A stretch of DNA of 64,000 bases. Source: Corallincola holothuriorum (GTDB taxonomy: Bacteria > Pseudomonadota > Gammaproteobacteria > Enterobacterales > Neiellaceae). The notes below the pieces were generated by a model. It was not told the origin of the DNA. It was given only the letters and a program-made list of their open reading frames with translations, and made no database searches. Positions 41,979 to 52,900 of this stretch are shown here, in pieces. Within the stretch, counting starts at the first letter, position 1. Each line of letters starts with the position of its first letter. The position numbers and the translations under genes are program-made. The stretch is taken from assembly GCF_003336225.1 (NCBI RefSeq), contig NZ_QPID01000001.1, forward strand, positions 62,001 to 126,000. The letters are read 5' to 3'.

Positions 41979-44900
41979 CTACAGTTCAAACACATCCATC
42001 AACTCTTCTTCCGACAACGAAGCATTGTTTCGCTCTTTTGTTTCGTCTATCAGACTTGCTAGGGATGCGATTGTGCTTGCGTTGTACATCTCTTTAATCG
42101 TGATGCGCGTGCCACATTCTCGGTTGAGATTCCAGAGCAATTTAGTTGCCAGCAGCGAGTGCCCACCGACGCTGAAAAAGTCTGACGAAGTGCAGACATC
42201 TTCCGCCTCAAGCAGGCTGACAAACTCTGCGTGAACCAAGTGCTCGGTTGGTGTCGCGGGGGCTGAACGCGACAATTGCTCGACGGAACTGCGTGCGTGC
42301 TCCGCCAATTCCAGCAGGAGTTTCTTATCGACCTTGCCTGTGCCTGAGATAGCGAAAGAATCAACAATCACCACTTGTGAGGGCTGCAAAAAGCTTGGCA
42401 GGGTCCCCGACAGGGAGGCGAGAATCTGCTCTTCGTTAATGGGCGGTGCGGAGCTGTCTGGCCTCACAAATGCGATAACCCGTGTGTTGTAGTCATCGCT
42501 TTGTGTGGCCAGAACACGACTATCACTCAGGCCTGGAATCGCTTTGAGTGTGGCATTTATCTCTTCCAGCTCAATTCTCACTCCCCGAACTTTGACCTGA
42601 TCGTCATCTCGTCCTACGAACGATAGCTTTCCGTCTGAGCGCAACCGCACTATATCGCCAGTGCGGTAGAAGCGGTGTAAGTTGCCGTCCGCCAGCCTGA
42701 TGCTGACAAACTTTTCTTCGGTCAGTTCCGGCCGGTTGAGATAACCGCGTGCCACCCCGCGGCCTGCAATAAGTAGCTCTCCCCTGGTATTGTATGGCAA
42801 AGGGGCCAGAGCCTCATTTACGACGACGGCATAGACGTTGTCAAGCACATGGCCGATATTGGGGGTAGTGCTGTGGCTAATGCGTTCAAATGACGAACCG
42901 ACGGTGCATTCTGTCGGGCCGTAGCCGTTGAAGAACATACGACCTTCTTGACTGTCAATATTCGACAGCTGCGTCCACATAGCCTCTGAAATGCTTTCGC
43001 CTGCGACAATCAGCGATGGCAATGTCCAATGTTTGCCGACGCTATCCAGATACTCTAAGGCATAATGAAGCTGTGTTGGCGTAAGATTCGAAATTGTACA
43101 GGCATACTGTTCAAATTCATCCGTCAGCACCTCGGGGGCCGTGCGCGATTCCGCTGACAAAAACACGATGGTTCCGCCACTGAAGAGCTGAGAAAGGGCA
43201 CATAGCGAACCATCAAAGATCAGGGAGTTGTTCCAGCCATACCGTTGCTGATCGGAGCCTGTTTCATTTTTTATATAGGTATTGAGCTGTTCGCAGTAGT
43301 GAACCAGGTTGCTATGTTCAACAAGAACGCCCTTTGGATAGCCCGTTGTGCCCGAAGTGTAGATGCTGTAGCACAGGGCATCTTCTTTTGGAGTAGGCAG
43401 GGCGATGCCACCAGTGATATCGTCGCCGGCCAGCACCTTGTCAACTTCAACAACGTAGCCACGTACCATAGAATTCAGTGTCTCGGCATCTTCGGACTGA
43501 CAGAGAAAATAGTCAAAACCGGCGTCGTTACAGATAAATTCAAGTCGGCTCTGTGGGTGTTCCTTATCCAGAGGGACGAACGCGCCGCCCGCTTTGATCA
43601 CCCCCAGCAGACTGATGATGTAGTTGCTGGTTTGGTCGAAGTACATGCCGACTAGCTGCTCAGTTTCTAAACCTTGCTGAACCAGGTGACGCGCGACCCT
43701 GTCGGACTGGCGATCCAGTTCCGCATAACTGATCAGCTTGTCGCGTTCCTGAAGGGCGATAGCATCCGGGAAACGGCGTGCGGTAAGGCGGACCGCTTGG
43801 TGAAATGCCACCCCCGAGTGGTCTGTAGCAACCTCCCGCAGGTGGCCGGTGATGGCGGAGTCATTGGCACGTAGGCATGGCAGCGTTTTTACTGGGGTTG
43901 CACCAGAGTCCAATACGAATTCCCATACTCTCAGTAGGCTCTCAAATACTGATCTGCCGACTTCAGGAGCGATGATGCTGGAGTTAAACTCCCAAATCAG
44001 TTTCGCTTCGTCCTTCGCCCCTGCGAGTGTTGCGCTCGGGATAACGGTCATCTGCATGTCGAATTTGGAATACCCCTGACCAAGTGCTTCATCTGAGCTG
44101 TGGAACAGGGAGGGATTCTCGCCGTCCGGTAACGGCGCATCATGGAAACCCAATGCGACCTGGAACAGAGGGTTGTAGCTTGCCGCTCGTGGCGGATTCA
44201 CGACTTCGACCACGCGACCGAACGGCAGCTCCTGATGCTCAAGCGCTTCTGATACAGTCTCGCCAACCCGTTTCAGGAAAGAACTGAAAGACTCCATCTG
44301 GTCGATCCGGTTTCTCATAACCAGCATGTTGATGATCATGCCAATGATATTTTCACTGCCTTTCCAGCGTCGGTTTGCAAATCCTGAACCGATAGAGATA
44401 TCGTCCTGATTGCTATACCGTCCAAAGACGACGGTCATGACAGCCAGCACCAATGAATAGGCGGTGACGTTATGCGCTGCGGCAAATTTCTCGGTTCTCT
44501 CCCAGAATTCACGATCCAGCGAGTGGCGGATAGTGGTGCCGATGTTCTTTCTCTCTTCACGGGGGAGTGCTAAAGGGAGATCAATCACCTGCGGTGAGTT
44601 CTCCAGCTTCTGCTTCCAGTATTGTTCTTGCTGTTGAGCAGATGACGAGCGGAGCCATGCTTTCTGAACTTTGGCATAGTCGCCGATCTGCGGCTGTATC
44701 TGTCTGGCAGGGGGGACTGCGCAGGACAGGCGCTCCTGATAGGTATCCATCAGCTCTCGCAGAAATACGGTATACGACCAGCCATCGTGGACCAGGTGGT
44801 GCTCTACATGCAGTAGCTCAAAAGTCTGTTCCGCTGTCTTTACGAGTTTCCAGCGCACAAGGGGCAATTGCGTGATATCAAAGACTTCATCAACGGCGCC

Positions 44901-46994
44901 GCAGATAAGCTCGTATGCCTTTGCCCTTGCTGTCTGCTCTCCCAGCGAGCTGAGATCCTCATATGACAAATCCACTTCAAAGGGTTCTTGTGCGACCTGA
45001 CAGGGAATTCCATCCACCTCTATGTAGGTGCTTCGATAGCACTCATGATTGATCACTATGGCATTCAGCGCGTCCCGCAGCGCCTCTGCATTGAGTTTGC
45101 CTTTCAGTGTCATGATCGCCCTTGCGTGATACGCCCGGTTTTCGGGTTCGTGCGCGCAAAGTGTGTAGATCTGCTCCTGTGCGGCCGTCAACGGCTTGTG
45201 CGAAGGTAACGAGCCATCGGGATCAGGCCGGACTTCGACGATATTGTCTTCCTCGATATCAAACTTGCTATCGAGCAAGTGGCCCAGGCGTGGTTCATTG
45301 AAAAGTTGTGAAATAGTGCGTTTGACGCCTAATTCACGCTCGACAGCCTCCAGTACCATTGTTGCGAGCAGGGAATTAGCTCCCTGCGCAAACAGGCTCG
45401 TATACGGATCAAATGCGGCTCGGTTAAGCACTTTGCCGGCAATTTTGGCAAGTCGTGTGGTTTCTTCTGACCAATCTGTCTTGTCAACCATCGTAGCCAC
45501 CAGCGATGGCTGGGGCAGAGCTTTGATGTCAATCTTGCCGTTCGGTGTTAGCGGAAACGCATCAACGGCCACGAAGTGGGAGGGCACCATGTAGCGGGGA
45601 AGCTGTTCCTGAAGCAGCTGGCACAGTTGCTGTTCAGTTACTTCGCCCTGAAAGTAGGCAATGATTTGGCTGCGCTCTGATTCAGCTGCGGCCGCGACAA
45701 CGGCAGCTTGGCGAACGCCCCCGCAACGCAGGAGCTGCTGTGTGATCTCGGATAGCTCCACACGGAATCCGTCAATGTTGACCTGGTCATCCTCTCGGCC
45801 GATAAAGTGCAGGTTCCCTGAGGTATCTCGATAGCATATATCGCCCGTTGCGTAGAGAATGTCACTTTCCTCTCGGCTCGTTGGGTTCTGAATAAAGCGC
45901 TCATCGGTCAGCGCCTGATTGTTTATATACCCCATGGCGACGCCTTCACCGCCGATGTACAGCTGACCCTGTTCGCCATCCCCGACCTCATTGAGTTCGC
46001 AGTCGAACAAATAGAGCTTGCTGAACGACAAAGCGGTACCTATGTGAGGAAACGCCTGTTGGCCTGTTGCCTCGGGCTCCACTAACCCACAACTCGCAAT
46101 GACAGTGCACTCAGACGGGCCATAACAGTTGTACAGCTTTGCGGGAAAATTCGCAGGTGGTCTTGCCTTAAGCTGTTCGCCGGCCGTAATAAGATAGCGC
46201 AGTTGCGGAAGATCTGCGGGGTGTTGTTCCCAGTCGAGTTGAAGTAACGCTTCTACGAGCACAGTCGGCGCCCAAGCAAAGCTGATCTCACGGGTTTGCA
46301 GCCAGTTCAGAAATTCGCTGGGCGAACGACGTTCATTTGCATTGGCGACTACCAGCGTCGCGCCAGTAACTAAGGCTGGCCAGATCTCCGCAACTGCGGC
46401 ATCAAATCCTTCTCCGGCAATAACCGGCATGCGATCTCTATGGCTGATACTGAATTGTTCAGTAAAAGACGTGGTCATTGCACTGAGTGAATGGTGGGCT
46501 ACCTCAATGCCTTTGGGCTGGCCTGTGGAACCAGATGTGAATATTACATATGCACGTTCACTCAAATCCTCCGAAAATACAAATGGTAAATTCGTACTAC
46601 CGTAACTCAGAGCCTGTCGGCTAAGCGACTCTGTATTGACAAATTTGTTTGGGGCATGCTGTGCTTTGTCCTGGGCGCCGATAAAGACACTAACATTTGC
46701 TTGTTTAAGAATTTCTTCGAGGCGATTGTCCGGTATATCGTTGGCAACTGGTAGATACGCGCAACCCGCTTTTAGAATACCCAGATAGACGGCTATCTGG
46801 GAGGCTGAACGGGGAATTTGTACGGCAATGATGCGGTTATCAAGCTCTGCCCGAGACAGACTCAAGGCAATGGTATTGGACCAATTGTTCAGTTCGTGAT
46901 ACGTGATTGCGGAGTGCCCGTCTTCAATAGCGTTCTTGTTTGGGTATTGTTGAGCAGAGTAGTTAATTAGCTCGATTATAGAGGCACTTTTCAC
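41979..46994 (-). CDS. Nonribosomal peptide synthetase 1 (A-T-C-A-T, loading side)
   Basis: A 1671-residue two-module synthetase. A1 (about 1-490; FTSGSTGQPKG, YGPSE) is at the very N-terminus, with no C domain before it, so it should start the chain. T1 has its serine in FAQGANSLL (usual GGHS altered). The C domain (about 600-1030) has an intact HHLVHDGWS. A2 (about 1060-1560) has YTSGTTGYPKG and YGPTE, and T2 has FFSVGGHSLLA. There is no thioesterase. The C-terminus is a short acidic tail (NNASLSEEELMDVFEL), like a docking peptide. Hand-aligned specificity codes are DAAAIACVIK and DGCNIAGVGK; I recognise neither. Start GTG 46994 with AAGGAAA upstream. Confidence 0.93.
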   Translation of the reverse strand: MKSASIIELINYSAQQYPNKNAIEDGHSAITYHELNNWSNTIALSLSRAELDNRIIAVQIPRSASQIAVYLGILKAGCAYLPVANDIPDNRLEEILKQANVSVFIGAQDKAQHAPNKFVNTESLSRQALSYGSTNLPFVFSEDLSERAYVIFTSGSTGQPKGIEVAHHSLSAMTTSFTEQFSISHRDRMPVIAGEGFDAAVAEIWPALVTGATLVVANANERRSPSEFLNWLQTREISFAWAPTVLVEALLQLDWEQHPADLPQLRYLITAGEQLKARPPANFPAKLYNCYGPSECTVIASCGLVEPEATGQQAFPHIGTALSFSKLYLFDCELNEVGDGEQGQLYIGGEGVAMGYINNQALTDERFIQNPTSREESDILYATGDICYRDTSGNLHFIGREDDQVNIDGFRVELSEITQQLLRCGGVRQAAVVAAAAESERSQIIAYFQGEVTEQQLCQLLQEQLPRYMVPSHFVAVDAFPLTPNGKIDIKALPQPSLVATMVDKTDWSEETTRLAKIAGKVLNRAAFDPYTSLFAQGANSLLATMVLEAVERELGVKRTISQLFNEPRLGHLLDSKFDIEEDNIVEVRPDPDGSLPSHKPLTAAQEQIYTLCAHEPENRAYHARAIMTLKGKLNAEALRDALNAIVINHECYRSTYIEVDGIPCQVAQEPFEVDLSYEDLSSLGEQTARAKAYELICGAVDEVFDITQLPLVRWKLVKTAEQTFELLHVEHHLVHDGWSYTVFLRELMDTYQERLSCAVPPARQIQPQIGDYAKVQKAWLRSSSAQQQEQYWKQKLENSPQVIDLPLALPREERKNIGTTIRHSLDREFWERTEKFAAAHNVTAYSLVLAVMTVVFGRYSNQDDISIGSGFANRRWKGSENIIGMIINMLVMRNRIDQMESFSSFLKRVGETVSEALEHQELPFGRVVEVVNPPRAASYNPLFQVALGFHDAPLPDGENPSLFHSSDEALGQGYSKFDMQMTVIPSATLAGAKDEAKLIWEFNSSIIAPEVGRSVFESLLRVWEFVLDSGATPVKTLPCLRANDSAITGHLREVATDHSGVAFHQAVRLTARRFPDAIALQERDKLISYAELDRQSDRVARHLVQQGLETEQLVGMYFDQTSNYIISLLGVIKAGGAFVPLDKEHPQSRLEFICNDAGFDYFLCQSEDAETLNSMVRGYVVEVDKVLAGDDITGGIALPTPKEDALCYSIYTSGTTGYPKGVLVEHSNLVHYCEQLNTYIKNETGSDQQRYGWNNSLIFDGSLCALSQLFSGGTIVFLSAESRTAPEVLTDEFEQYACTISNLTPTQLHYALEYLDSVGKHWTLPSLIVAGESISEAMWTQLSNIDSQEGRMFFNGYGPTECTVGSSFERISHSTTPNIGHVLDNVYAVVVNEALAPLPYNTRGELLIAGRGVARGYLNRPELTEEKFVSIRLADGNLHRFYRTGDIVRLRSDGKLSFVGRDDDQVKVRGVRIELEEINATLKAIPGLSDSRVLATQSDDYNTRVIAFVRPDSSAPPINEEQILASLSGTLPSFLQPSQVVIVDSFAISGTGKVDKKLLLELAEHARSSVEQLSRSAPATPTEHLVHAEFVSLLEAEDVCTSSDFFSVGGHSLLATKLLWNLNRECGTRITIKEMYNASTIASLASLIDETKERNNASLSEEELMDVFEL

Positions 46995-47387
46995 GTTTAG
47001 ATTTCCTTATGCGCCAAAGATAAATATCTGAGGCAACTGACAGCTAATCATGAAAGAGCAGGTAAGTTCTTCGGGAAACCACGGAGCTTGATAGGAGCAC
47101 GCTGCAGACTGCTCTTCCCTGAATCAAATTAATTCCTTTTACTCGCGGGAACAGCTAATCGACCGCAAGGCGGCGTTGACACTACACCATCCAAAAAACG
47201 AAAGCAACGCTCAATAGCCCCCAGACGTTTCTTTATATGCAAGGAGGTGTATTGTGCATTATTGCGCGAGCATGGTGCCCAAAAATTAGTTTGAACTATT
47301 TTTTTTTTCAGTTAAGTTTATAACCAGATTTTAAGGTTCGAAGTGGGGAACTGCTTGAAGGCCATGCAAATAGCTTAAGGTGCGGGT
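46995..47387. promoter_or_regulatory. Divergent control region between the two cluster arms
   Basis: About 390 bp between the NRPS 1 start and the 47-codon ORF. It must contain the promoters of both arms. It is AT-rich towards the right, with a run of ten T at about 47301. No clear operator or regulator gene was identified; no regulator is encoded in the visible part of the cluster. Confidence 0.5.
47254..47289 (+). other. Possible 11-codon leader peptide
   Basis: A near-perfect ribosome site AAGGAGGTG is followed after 6 nt by GTG and the short frame VHYCASMVPKN, then TAG. A run of T follows within 15 nt. This may be a translated leader that controls the rightward arm, or a chance match. 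Confidence 0.3.
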
Positions 47388-47531
47388 ATGCCAAAGGAAC
47401 TGGCTGAATTTAAAAACGGGGTTCGTAAATATGTCGTTCACGCGCTGGCTGTGAAGGACATGTTATATGATGACATTAGCTTTACCGTCATTTTTAATTC
47501 AGAAATGACTTTCGTCCTGAAGAGGTGGTAA
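47388..47531 (+). CDS. 47-residue peptide of unknown function
   Basis: ATG 47388 with AAGG 7 nt upstream opens a frame MPKELAEFKNGVRKYVVHAL that ends in SEMTFVLKRW and TAA at 47531. The stop lies 2 nt before the exporter's preferred GTG and the exporter's ribosome site is inside the last codons, so the two are translationally coupled. The peptide is soluble, with an N-terminal helix and a more hydrophobic C-terminal half; no cysteine, no signal peptide and no double-glycine leader. It could be a regulator, a partner of the exporter, or a secreted peptide precursor. No family recognised. Confidence 0.55.
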   Translation: MPKELAEFKNGVRKYVVHALAVKDMLYDDISFTVIFNSEMTFVLKRW

Positions 47532-47533
47532 AC

Positions 47534-49198
47534 GTGAATACCACCCTATCGGGCAGCGCCTTGCCCAAGCAGGAGAAAGCATCCCGTTTATCTCTTTTCT
47601 GGCATGCTGTAAGAATCAATAAAATTTCCTGCCTTGCAGTCGCTGCGTATATTTGTGCGTTTTCGGTTTTTTATCTGCTTTTGCCTGTCTCGGTAAAAGT
47701 ACTTATCGACTATGTGCTGCCGAAAGGTATGTCCGGTATATTTCATATCGTGTGTGCGCTGCTGGTCTGCATTTTTCTGCTAAGGGTATTATTGCATTCC
47801 TATCAGGATGTTATCTTTCTCGCCATCAGGCAGCGGCTGGAAAAAGATATCTGCGGTGAGTTTGTCCTGAGTCTGCTGAAACTGGACTATCAGGACATAA
47901 AAAGTCTGGACAAGCAGGACCTGGTAGCACGACTTGGTGTGTTTATTAACGACTTTCAACATCAATTTTCACTGGTTGTCTATTTTGTTTTTTCTGTTGT
48001 TTTTGTATCGGCCATTGTTGGCGGTATTTACTGGACGATAAACCCCGAGTTGTTTTTCATCCTCCTCGGGTTCGTCGCGCTGCATTATGTTAATTTCAGG
48101 TTCCATGGCTCACTGGTAGGCAGAGCGATTGGTCTGTTTTATGAGAAGAAGTCCAGACTGGGTGAATCACTGGGCAACTACTGCAGCAGTATGACTAACA
48201 TCCAAAGCAGTCCACTGTCTGGTAAGCTGGAACAAGCGCTTAGCAAAGATAATGACGCCCTTTACCTCCAGAGTTTTAAGACCGATTTAAATATATTATC
48301 GCAGCGAACGATTCAGTCACTGATACTAAATATCAGCTATGTCGTGATCTTCTTTTACACCGTTCTGCTGATTGACCGTGGTGAAGCAACGGTTGGTACG
48401 GCTGCCATGATTGTTCTGCTACTCGACTATCTGAATCAGCCGTTTTATCAGCTGTCAGATGTGTCCCGCGCGCTGAAAACCACTGGCGCACAAATTGGTC
48501 GGATGGGGGAGATTGTCAGACTGTCAAAGCAACACCCGCGTCGGCCACCGTCTTTTACCGTCCGAGAGGAAAACGGATATCGTTGTCAGATTGAATGCCG
48601 AGCATTGACGGTTGGATACCGTGACAGTCCCCCACTCGTACCAGCACTTGATTATACGTTCAACTCCGGTTCTGTTTATTTTCTTAAGGGCAGAAACGGA
48701 GCCGGGAAATCCACGTTGCTGCGCATTTTAAGCGGAGCGATGACGCCCAACTCGGGTGAGGTGAAATACTTCGCTGAGCCCGGCTGTGAGCCTCTGACGG
48801 TTTCCTACATTGAGCAGGACATCAATCTGTTCTCATCCACAATCAAGGAAAACGTCTGCCTGCTTTCTGATGAATACGATGAAAATAAGCTGGATAAGGC
48901 GGTTTCTGGCGCCATGGTAAATGATTTCATCACCGCATTGCCGCATGGTTTGAATACTGAATTGGCCGATGATGACAGTAAGTTGTCGGAGGGGCAGAGG
49001 CAGCGGGTATCTATCGCCAGAGGCTTGTACACGGATGGTGATATTCTGCTCTTGGATGAGCCTGCATCACATCTGGACGTAGCAACAGCACAGACATTCT
49101 GGGAAAATATCCAGGTCCTTAAAAAGGATAAGATAATCATCGTGGTGAGCCATGATCCAAGTACGCAGGCGCTGTGTGATCATATCGTTGAGCTGTAG
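47534..49198 (+). CDS. ABC exporter 2 (permease-ATPase)
   Basis: A 554-residue half-transporter of the type I exporter fold. Six helices fill about 28-310, then the ATPase domain: Walker A GRNGAGKST, signature LSEGQRQR (E in place of the second G), Walker B ILLLDEPASHLD and switch VVSHD. It has no extra N-terminal domain, unlike exporter 1. GTG 47534 with AGAGG upstream is preferred over GTG 47525. The adaptor gene follows after 9 nt. With it, this forms a second export system in the same cluster, probably for the same peptide or a precursor. Confidence 0.9.
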   Translation: MNTTLSGSALPKQEKASRLSLFWHAVRINKISCLAVAAYICAFSVFYLLLPVSVKVLIDYVLPKGMSGIFHIVCALLVCIFLLRVLLHSYQDVIFLAIRQRLEKDICGEFVLSLLKLDYQDIKSLDKQDLVARLGVFINDFQHQFSLVVYFVFSVVFVSAIVGGIYWTINPELFFILLGFVALHYVNFRFHGSLVGRAIGLFYEKKSRLGESLGNYCSSMTNIQSSPLSGKLEQALSKDNDALYLQSFKTDLNILSQRTIQSLILNISYVVIFFYTVLLIDRGEATVGTAAMIVLLLDYLNQPFYQLSDVSRALKTTGAQIGRMGEIVRLSKQHPRRPPSFTVREENGYRCQIECRALTVGYRDSPPLVPALDYTFNSGSVYFLKGRNGAGKSTLLRILSGAMTPNSGEVKYFAEPGCEPLTVSYIEQDINLFSSTIKENVCLLSDEYDENKLDKAVSGAMVNDFITALPHGLNTELADDDSKLSEGQRQRVSIARGLYTDGDILLLDEPASHLDVATAQTFWENIQVLKKDKIIIVVSHDPSTQALCDHIVEL

Positions 49199-49207
49199 GA
49201 GGCGAAG

Positions 49208-49903
49208 GTGCTTTTTTTCTCAGGCTATTATGTGAAGTTTTACAAAGCTAAAACACTCGCCCCCATGGCGGTGGCCACTTTTTTTATCATTATTTTGATC
49301 GTTACCGTCATTGCGTTTGTTCTTAACATAAAGTTTAAAGAAGTATATGAATCTACTGCTTTGGTGGACCCGAGCAGAAGCATTGAAATATTTGCCGATG
49401 AAGATCTGACCGTAATTAAATCTGAACTCGTCAAGGGTTTAAAGACGCCCGCCGGTAAACCATTGTTAGAGGTCAGGTACCAGACATTTGACAATGTTAT
49501 CAAAGATTATCTTTATACCTACGCGCCTGTCACCCTGCCGTTTGATTCAGTAGTAACCGAAGTGTACCGGGGGTATTCAAGCTCTGAGAACATTCTGAAA
49601 GGTGACGTTATATTTAAGGCGGTTTCACAGGATAAGGTGCGACTGTCGCTCCCCGTAGATGAGACATGGGTTGGCCTTGTGAAAGTTGACCAGCCAGCCT
49701 TAATAAAAAAGCCCGGCAAGGTCAGGGAATACCGGGGCAAAGTTTCCGAAATTGAGATGCAGGAATCTGACAGCGGAATTAAGGTCGTTGCGCTGGTCAG
49801 GTTTGACGATGATGTGGTGCTGGAACTTGGCCAGCAGTTCGAAGTTAAAATCGTGACCGGAAAATCCACATTGCTGGACTTTTTCTTTCATTCACTCATT
49901 TAG
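49208..49903 (+). CDS. Short membrane-anchored adaptor (HlyD-like) protein
   Basis: A 231-residue protein with an N-terminal helix (MAVATFFIIILIVTVIAFVLN, about 20-40) and a periplasmic beta-rich part. Segments such as LTVIKSELVKGLKTPAGKPLLEV, YAPVTLPFDSVVTEVYRGYSS and LKGDVIFKAVSQ resemble the lipoyl and barrel domains of membrane fusion proteins, but the long coiled-coil hairpin is missing. GTG start with AGGAGG 6 nt upstream. It is coupled to exporter 2 and precedes the giant synthetase by 81 nt. Whether it can reach an outer membrane channel is doubtful; it may only steady the exporter. Confidence 0.75.
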   Translation: MLFFSGYYVKFYKAKTLAPMAVATFFIIILIVTVIAFVLNIKFKEVYESTALVDPSRSIEIFADEDLTVIKSELVKGLKTPAGKPLLEVRYQTFDNVIKDYLYTYAPVTLPFDSVVTEVYRGYSSSENILKGDVIFKAVSQDKVRLSLPVDETWVGLVKVDQPALIKKPGKVREYRGKVSEIEMQESDSGIKVVALVRFDDDVVLELGQQFEVKIVTGKSTLLDFFFHSLI

Positions 49904-49984
49904 TTTTGGGCTCTGGTTATCTGACATTTTTCAGCCGGACGACGGCGGCAAGGTACACGGATTTAGTTTGATAGGGATATTAGA

Positions 49985-52900
49985 GTGGTAGACGTAAGCA
50001 ACCTGATTGCAGAGTTAGATGAACTTGGCGCACAACTTTTACTTGAAGATGGCCAGCTCAGAATGCAGGCCCCCAAAGGAGTGCTCAGCCGTGATCATCT
50101 TGAGAATGTTAAGGCAAACAAGCAGGCCATCATTCAGTGGCTGGCCACACCTGAAAATATTCTGGTAGAGCCGACAGCGCACAACGAATCAGGTTATCCG
50201 ATGTCGCATGCGCAGCGCGGTTTGTGGCTGATGGAGCAACTCGACAACAAAACCAGTCACTACAACATTAGCCTGGTGTACGAGATGAGTGGCGAGCTTA
50301 ACGTTAAAGCGCTGCAAAACGCACTGTCAGAGCTGGTTGCCCGGCATGAGATTCTCCGCACCCGTTATTTTGACCATCCTGAGTCCGGCCCTTGTCAGCA
50401 AGTGGTTGCCGCCGGTCCCGTCGCGCTTTGTGTGGAGGAGTTGCCTGCTGAAGTCACGCCCGAAGAGGGGCTGCAGCAGATCTCCGGGCATGAGTCCGCA
50501 CAGTCCTTTGCTCTGGGTACGCCGGGTCAGTTTAACGTTCGTCTGGTGCGGGTCGGAGAGAACAAACACAGCCTGTTTTTAACGCTTCACCATATTCTGG
50601 CGGACGGCTGGTCCAAGGCGCAGCTATTTGACGAGCTGACCACACTCTATAATCAGTTTGCAGAGCATGGCGAAAGTCGTCTCGCCGTACCGGACTTGCA
50701 GTACAGGGACTATGCTGCCTGGGAAGCAAAATGGCTGGAGGGCCGGGCTGCTCAGGCGGCACTGGGCTACTGGGAAGAGCTGCTGTATTGCGTTCCTCAG
50801 CGGCATCAGCTGCCACTTGACCACGCGCGTCCGGCAGTGCCAGGTTACGCCGGAGAGCACTACAGTGAAGTGCTGAATGGGCCAGAAGCGGAAAGGCTCA
50901 GAGCTCTGTGTGCCGGAGCTGGTGCAAGCCTGTTTATCGGTGTGAAAGCTCTGTTGGGTGTACTGCTGTCGAGGCTGAGCTCACGAGCTGATATCGTGAT
51001 TGGCACACCGGTCGCAAACCGGACCCGTCCCGAGCTCAATAACATCCTTGGTTATTTCGTTAATGTCATTCCGCTGAGGCAGGATGTTCAGCCTTTTCAG
51101 AGCTTTCATGAACTGCTTGAAGTCACCAAAGCAAGCTTTATTGAGTCTCAGCATTATTCCTATATGCCGTTTGACAGGATAGTTGAACGGGTGGCGCCGG
51201 AACGGGATCCAGGGCTTCATCCGCTGTTTCAGATCATGATCAGTTACAGTATCTCAGACGGTGATGCGGTTGGTATGACGGGTCTGGACGTGCAGCAGAG
51301 AGACCCGGCGTATCCGTTGTCCAAGTTTGATATCACCTTGGATGTAGTCGAAACGCCGCACGCGCTGGAACTGAACTGGGAATACAGCACGGAACTGTTT
51401 TGCAGAAAGAGCATTGCAGAGTTTTCAGACTACCTGAGAGCGCTACTCGGGCAGATTTCCCGGTTCCCGGAGATACCACTATGTGACCTCACGACAGATT
51501 ACGATGCACGCTATCAGTACGATGAATTTGTTGCCAGAGAGAGACGGGAACGGGATCTGGCGGCGTGGCACGACGATGAAAAGGCCGCAGTCAGTGCACC
51601 GCTGTTATCTCAGGAGCAACAACAGGCGCTGGTTACGCTGGGCACCGGGCCGGAGGCACCGGAGGTGACCGCAGATGACCTGCTGCCGGCGGTGCTGGAG
51701 CGTCAGGCTGCCGAGCGCGGCAATGCGGTGGCGGTGGTGTTTGAAGATGAGTATTACACCTATGCGGAGCTGAACAGCAAAGCGAACCAGCTGGCTCGGT
51801 ATCTGATGGGGCGGGGTGTTAAGCCGGAAACCCTGGTGGGAATTTGTGTTGAGCGCTCGCTGGATATGATGGTGGCCATACTGGGGGTGATGAAGGCGGG
51901 CGGTGCTTATGTGCCGCTGGACCCGGAGTACCCGCTGGGGCGTCTGGCGTACATGGCTGAAGATGCAGGGCTGAGCCTGGTGCTGACACAATCAGCGGTG
52001 GCAGATGCGGTGCCTGGGGATAAGCTGGAGCGTATTGTTCTGGATGAGGCGGAGCTTCAGGCAGCGCTGGCCGCGCAGTCTGGTGCGCCGCTGCCGGTGG
52101 CGGAAACCGGGCTGAGGCCGGAGAACCTGGCGTATGTGATTTACACCTCCGGCTCGACCGGTAAGCCCAAAGGTGTGCCGGTTGAACATCACAACTTTAG
52201 TCAGTTTGCACAATCATTAGCGACTGAGCTTCCCCGCCACAAGGATGAATCCGTTCGGCGCTGGGGATGGAATACTGCGCTTGTATTTGACGCGTCACTG
52301 CAGGCCTTCTCTGTTTTCTATTCCGGCGACCTGCTGGTTCTGCTTTCGGATCAAACCCGAAATGATCCCGAACTGCTGCTTTCAGCCTTGCAAAAGGAAC
52401 AGATTACGGTATTTGACAGCACACCTTCTCAGATCCAGATGCTGCTCGAAGTGTACTCACAACGAAAAGCAGGGTTTAGTTTGCCGGATTTGGTTATTGG
52501 TGGGGAAGCTATCTCTGAGAGTCTTTGGCAGGCTCTTGCTGCTTTGGCTGTTGAGACGGGGGGGCGTATCCTTAATGCATACGGACCAACTGAATCTACC
52601 GTTAACACCACGCTGGCAACTATTTCCGGGGGGCACTCGCATATCGGCCGCCCGAACACAGGGCGGTGCTGTTATGTAAGCAGCCAATCTGGCGCGTTAG
52701 CGGCGGAAGGAGCTGTGGGCGAGCTTTACATCGGCGGTGCCGGTGTCGCCCGTGGCTACCTCAACCGGCCGGAGCAAACCGCAGCGCGGTTTGTGTCGGA
52801 CCCGTTCTCAGGTAAGCCCGGTGCGCGGATGTACCGTACCGGCGACCTGGTGCGGTGGCTGCCTGAGGGTAACCTGGAGTACCTTGGTCGCATCGACGAC

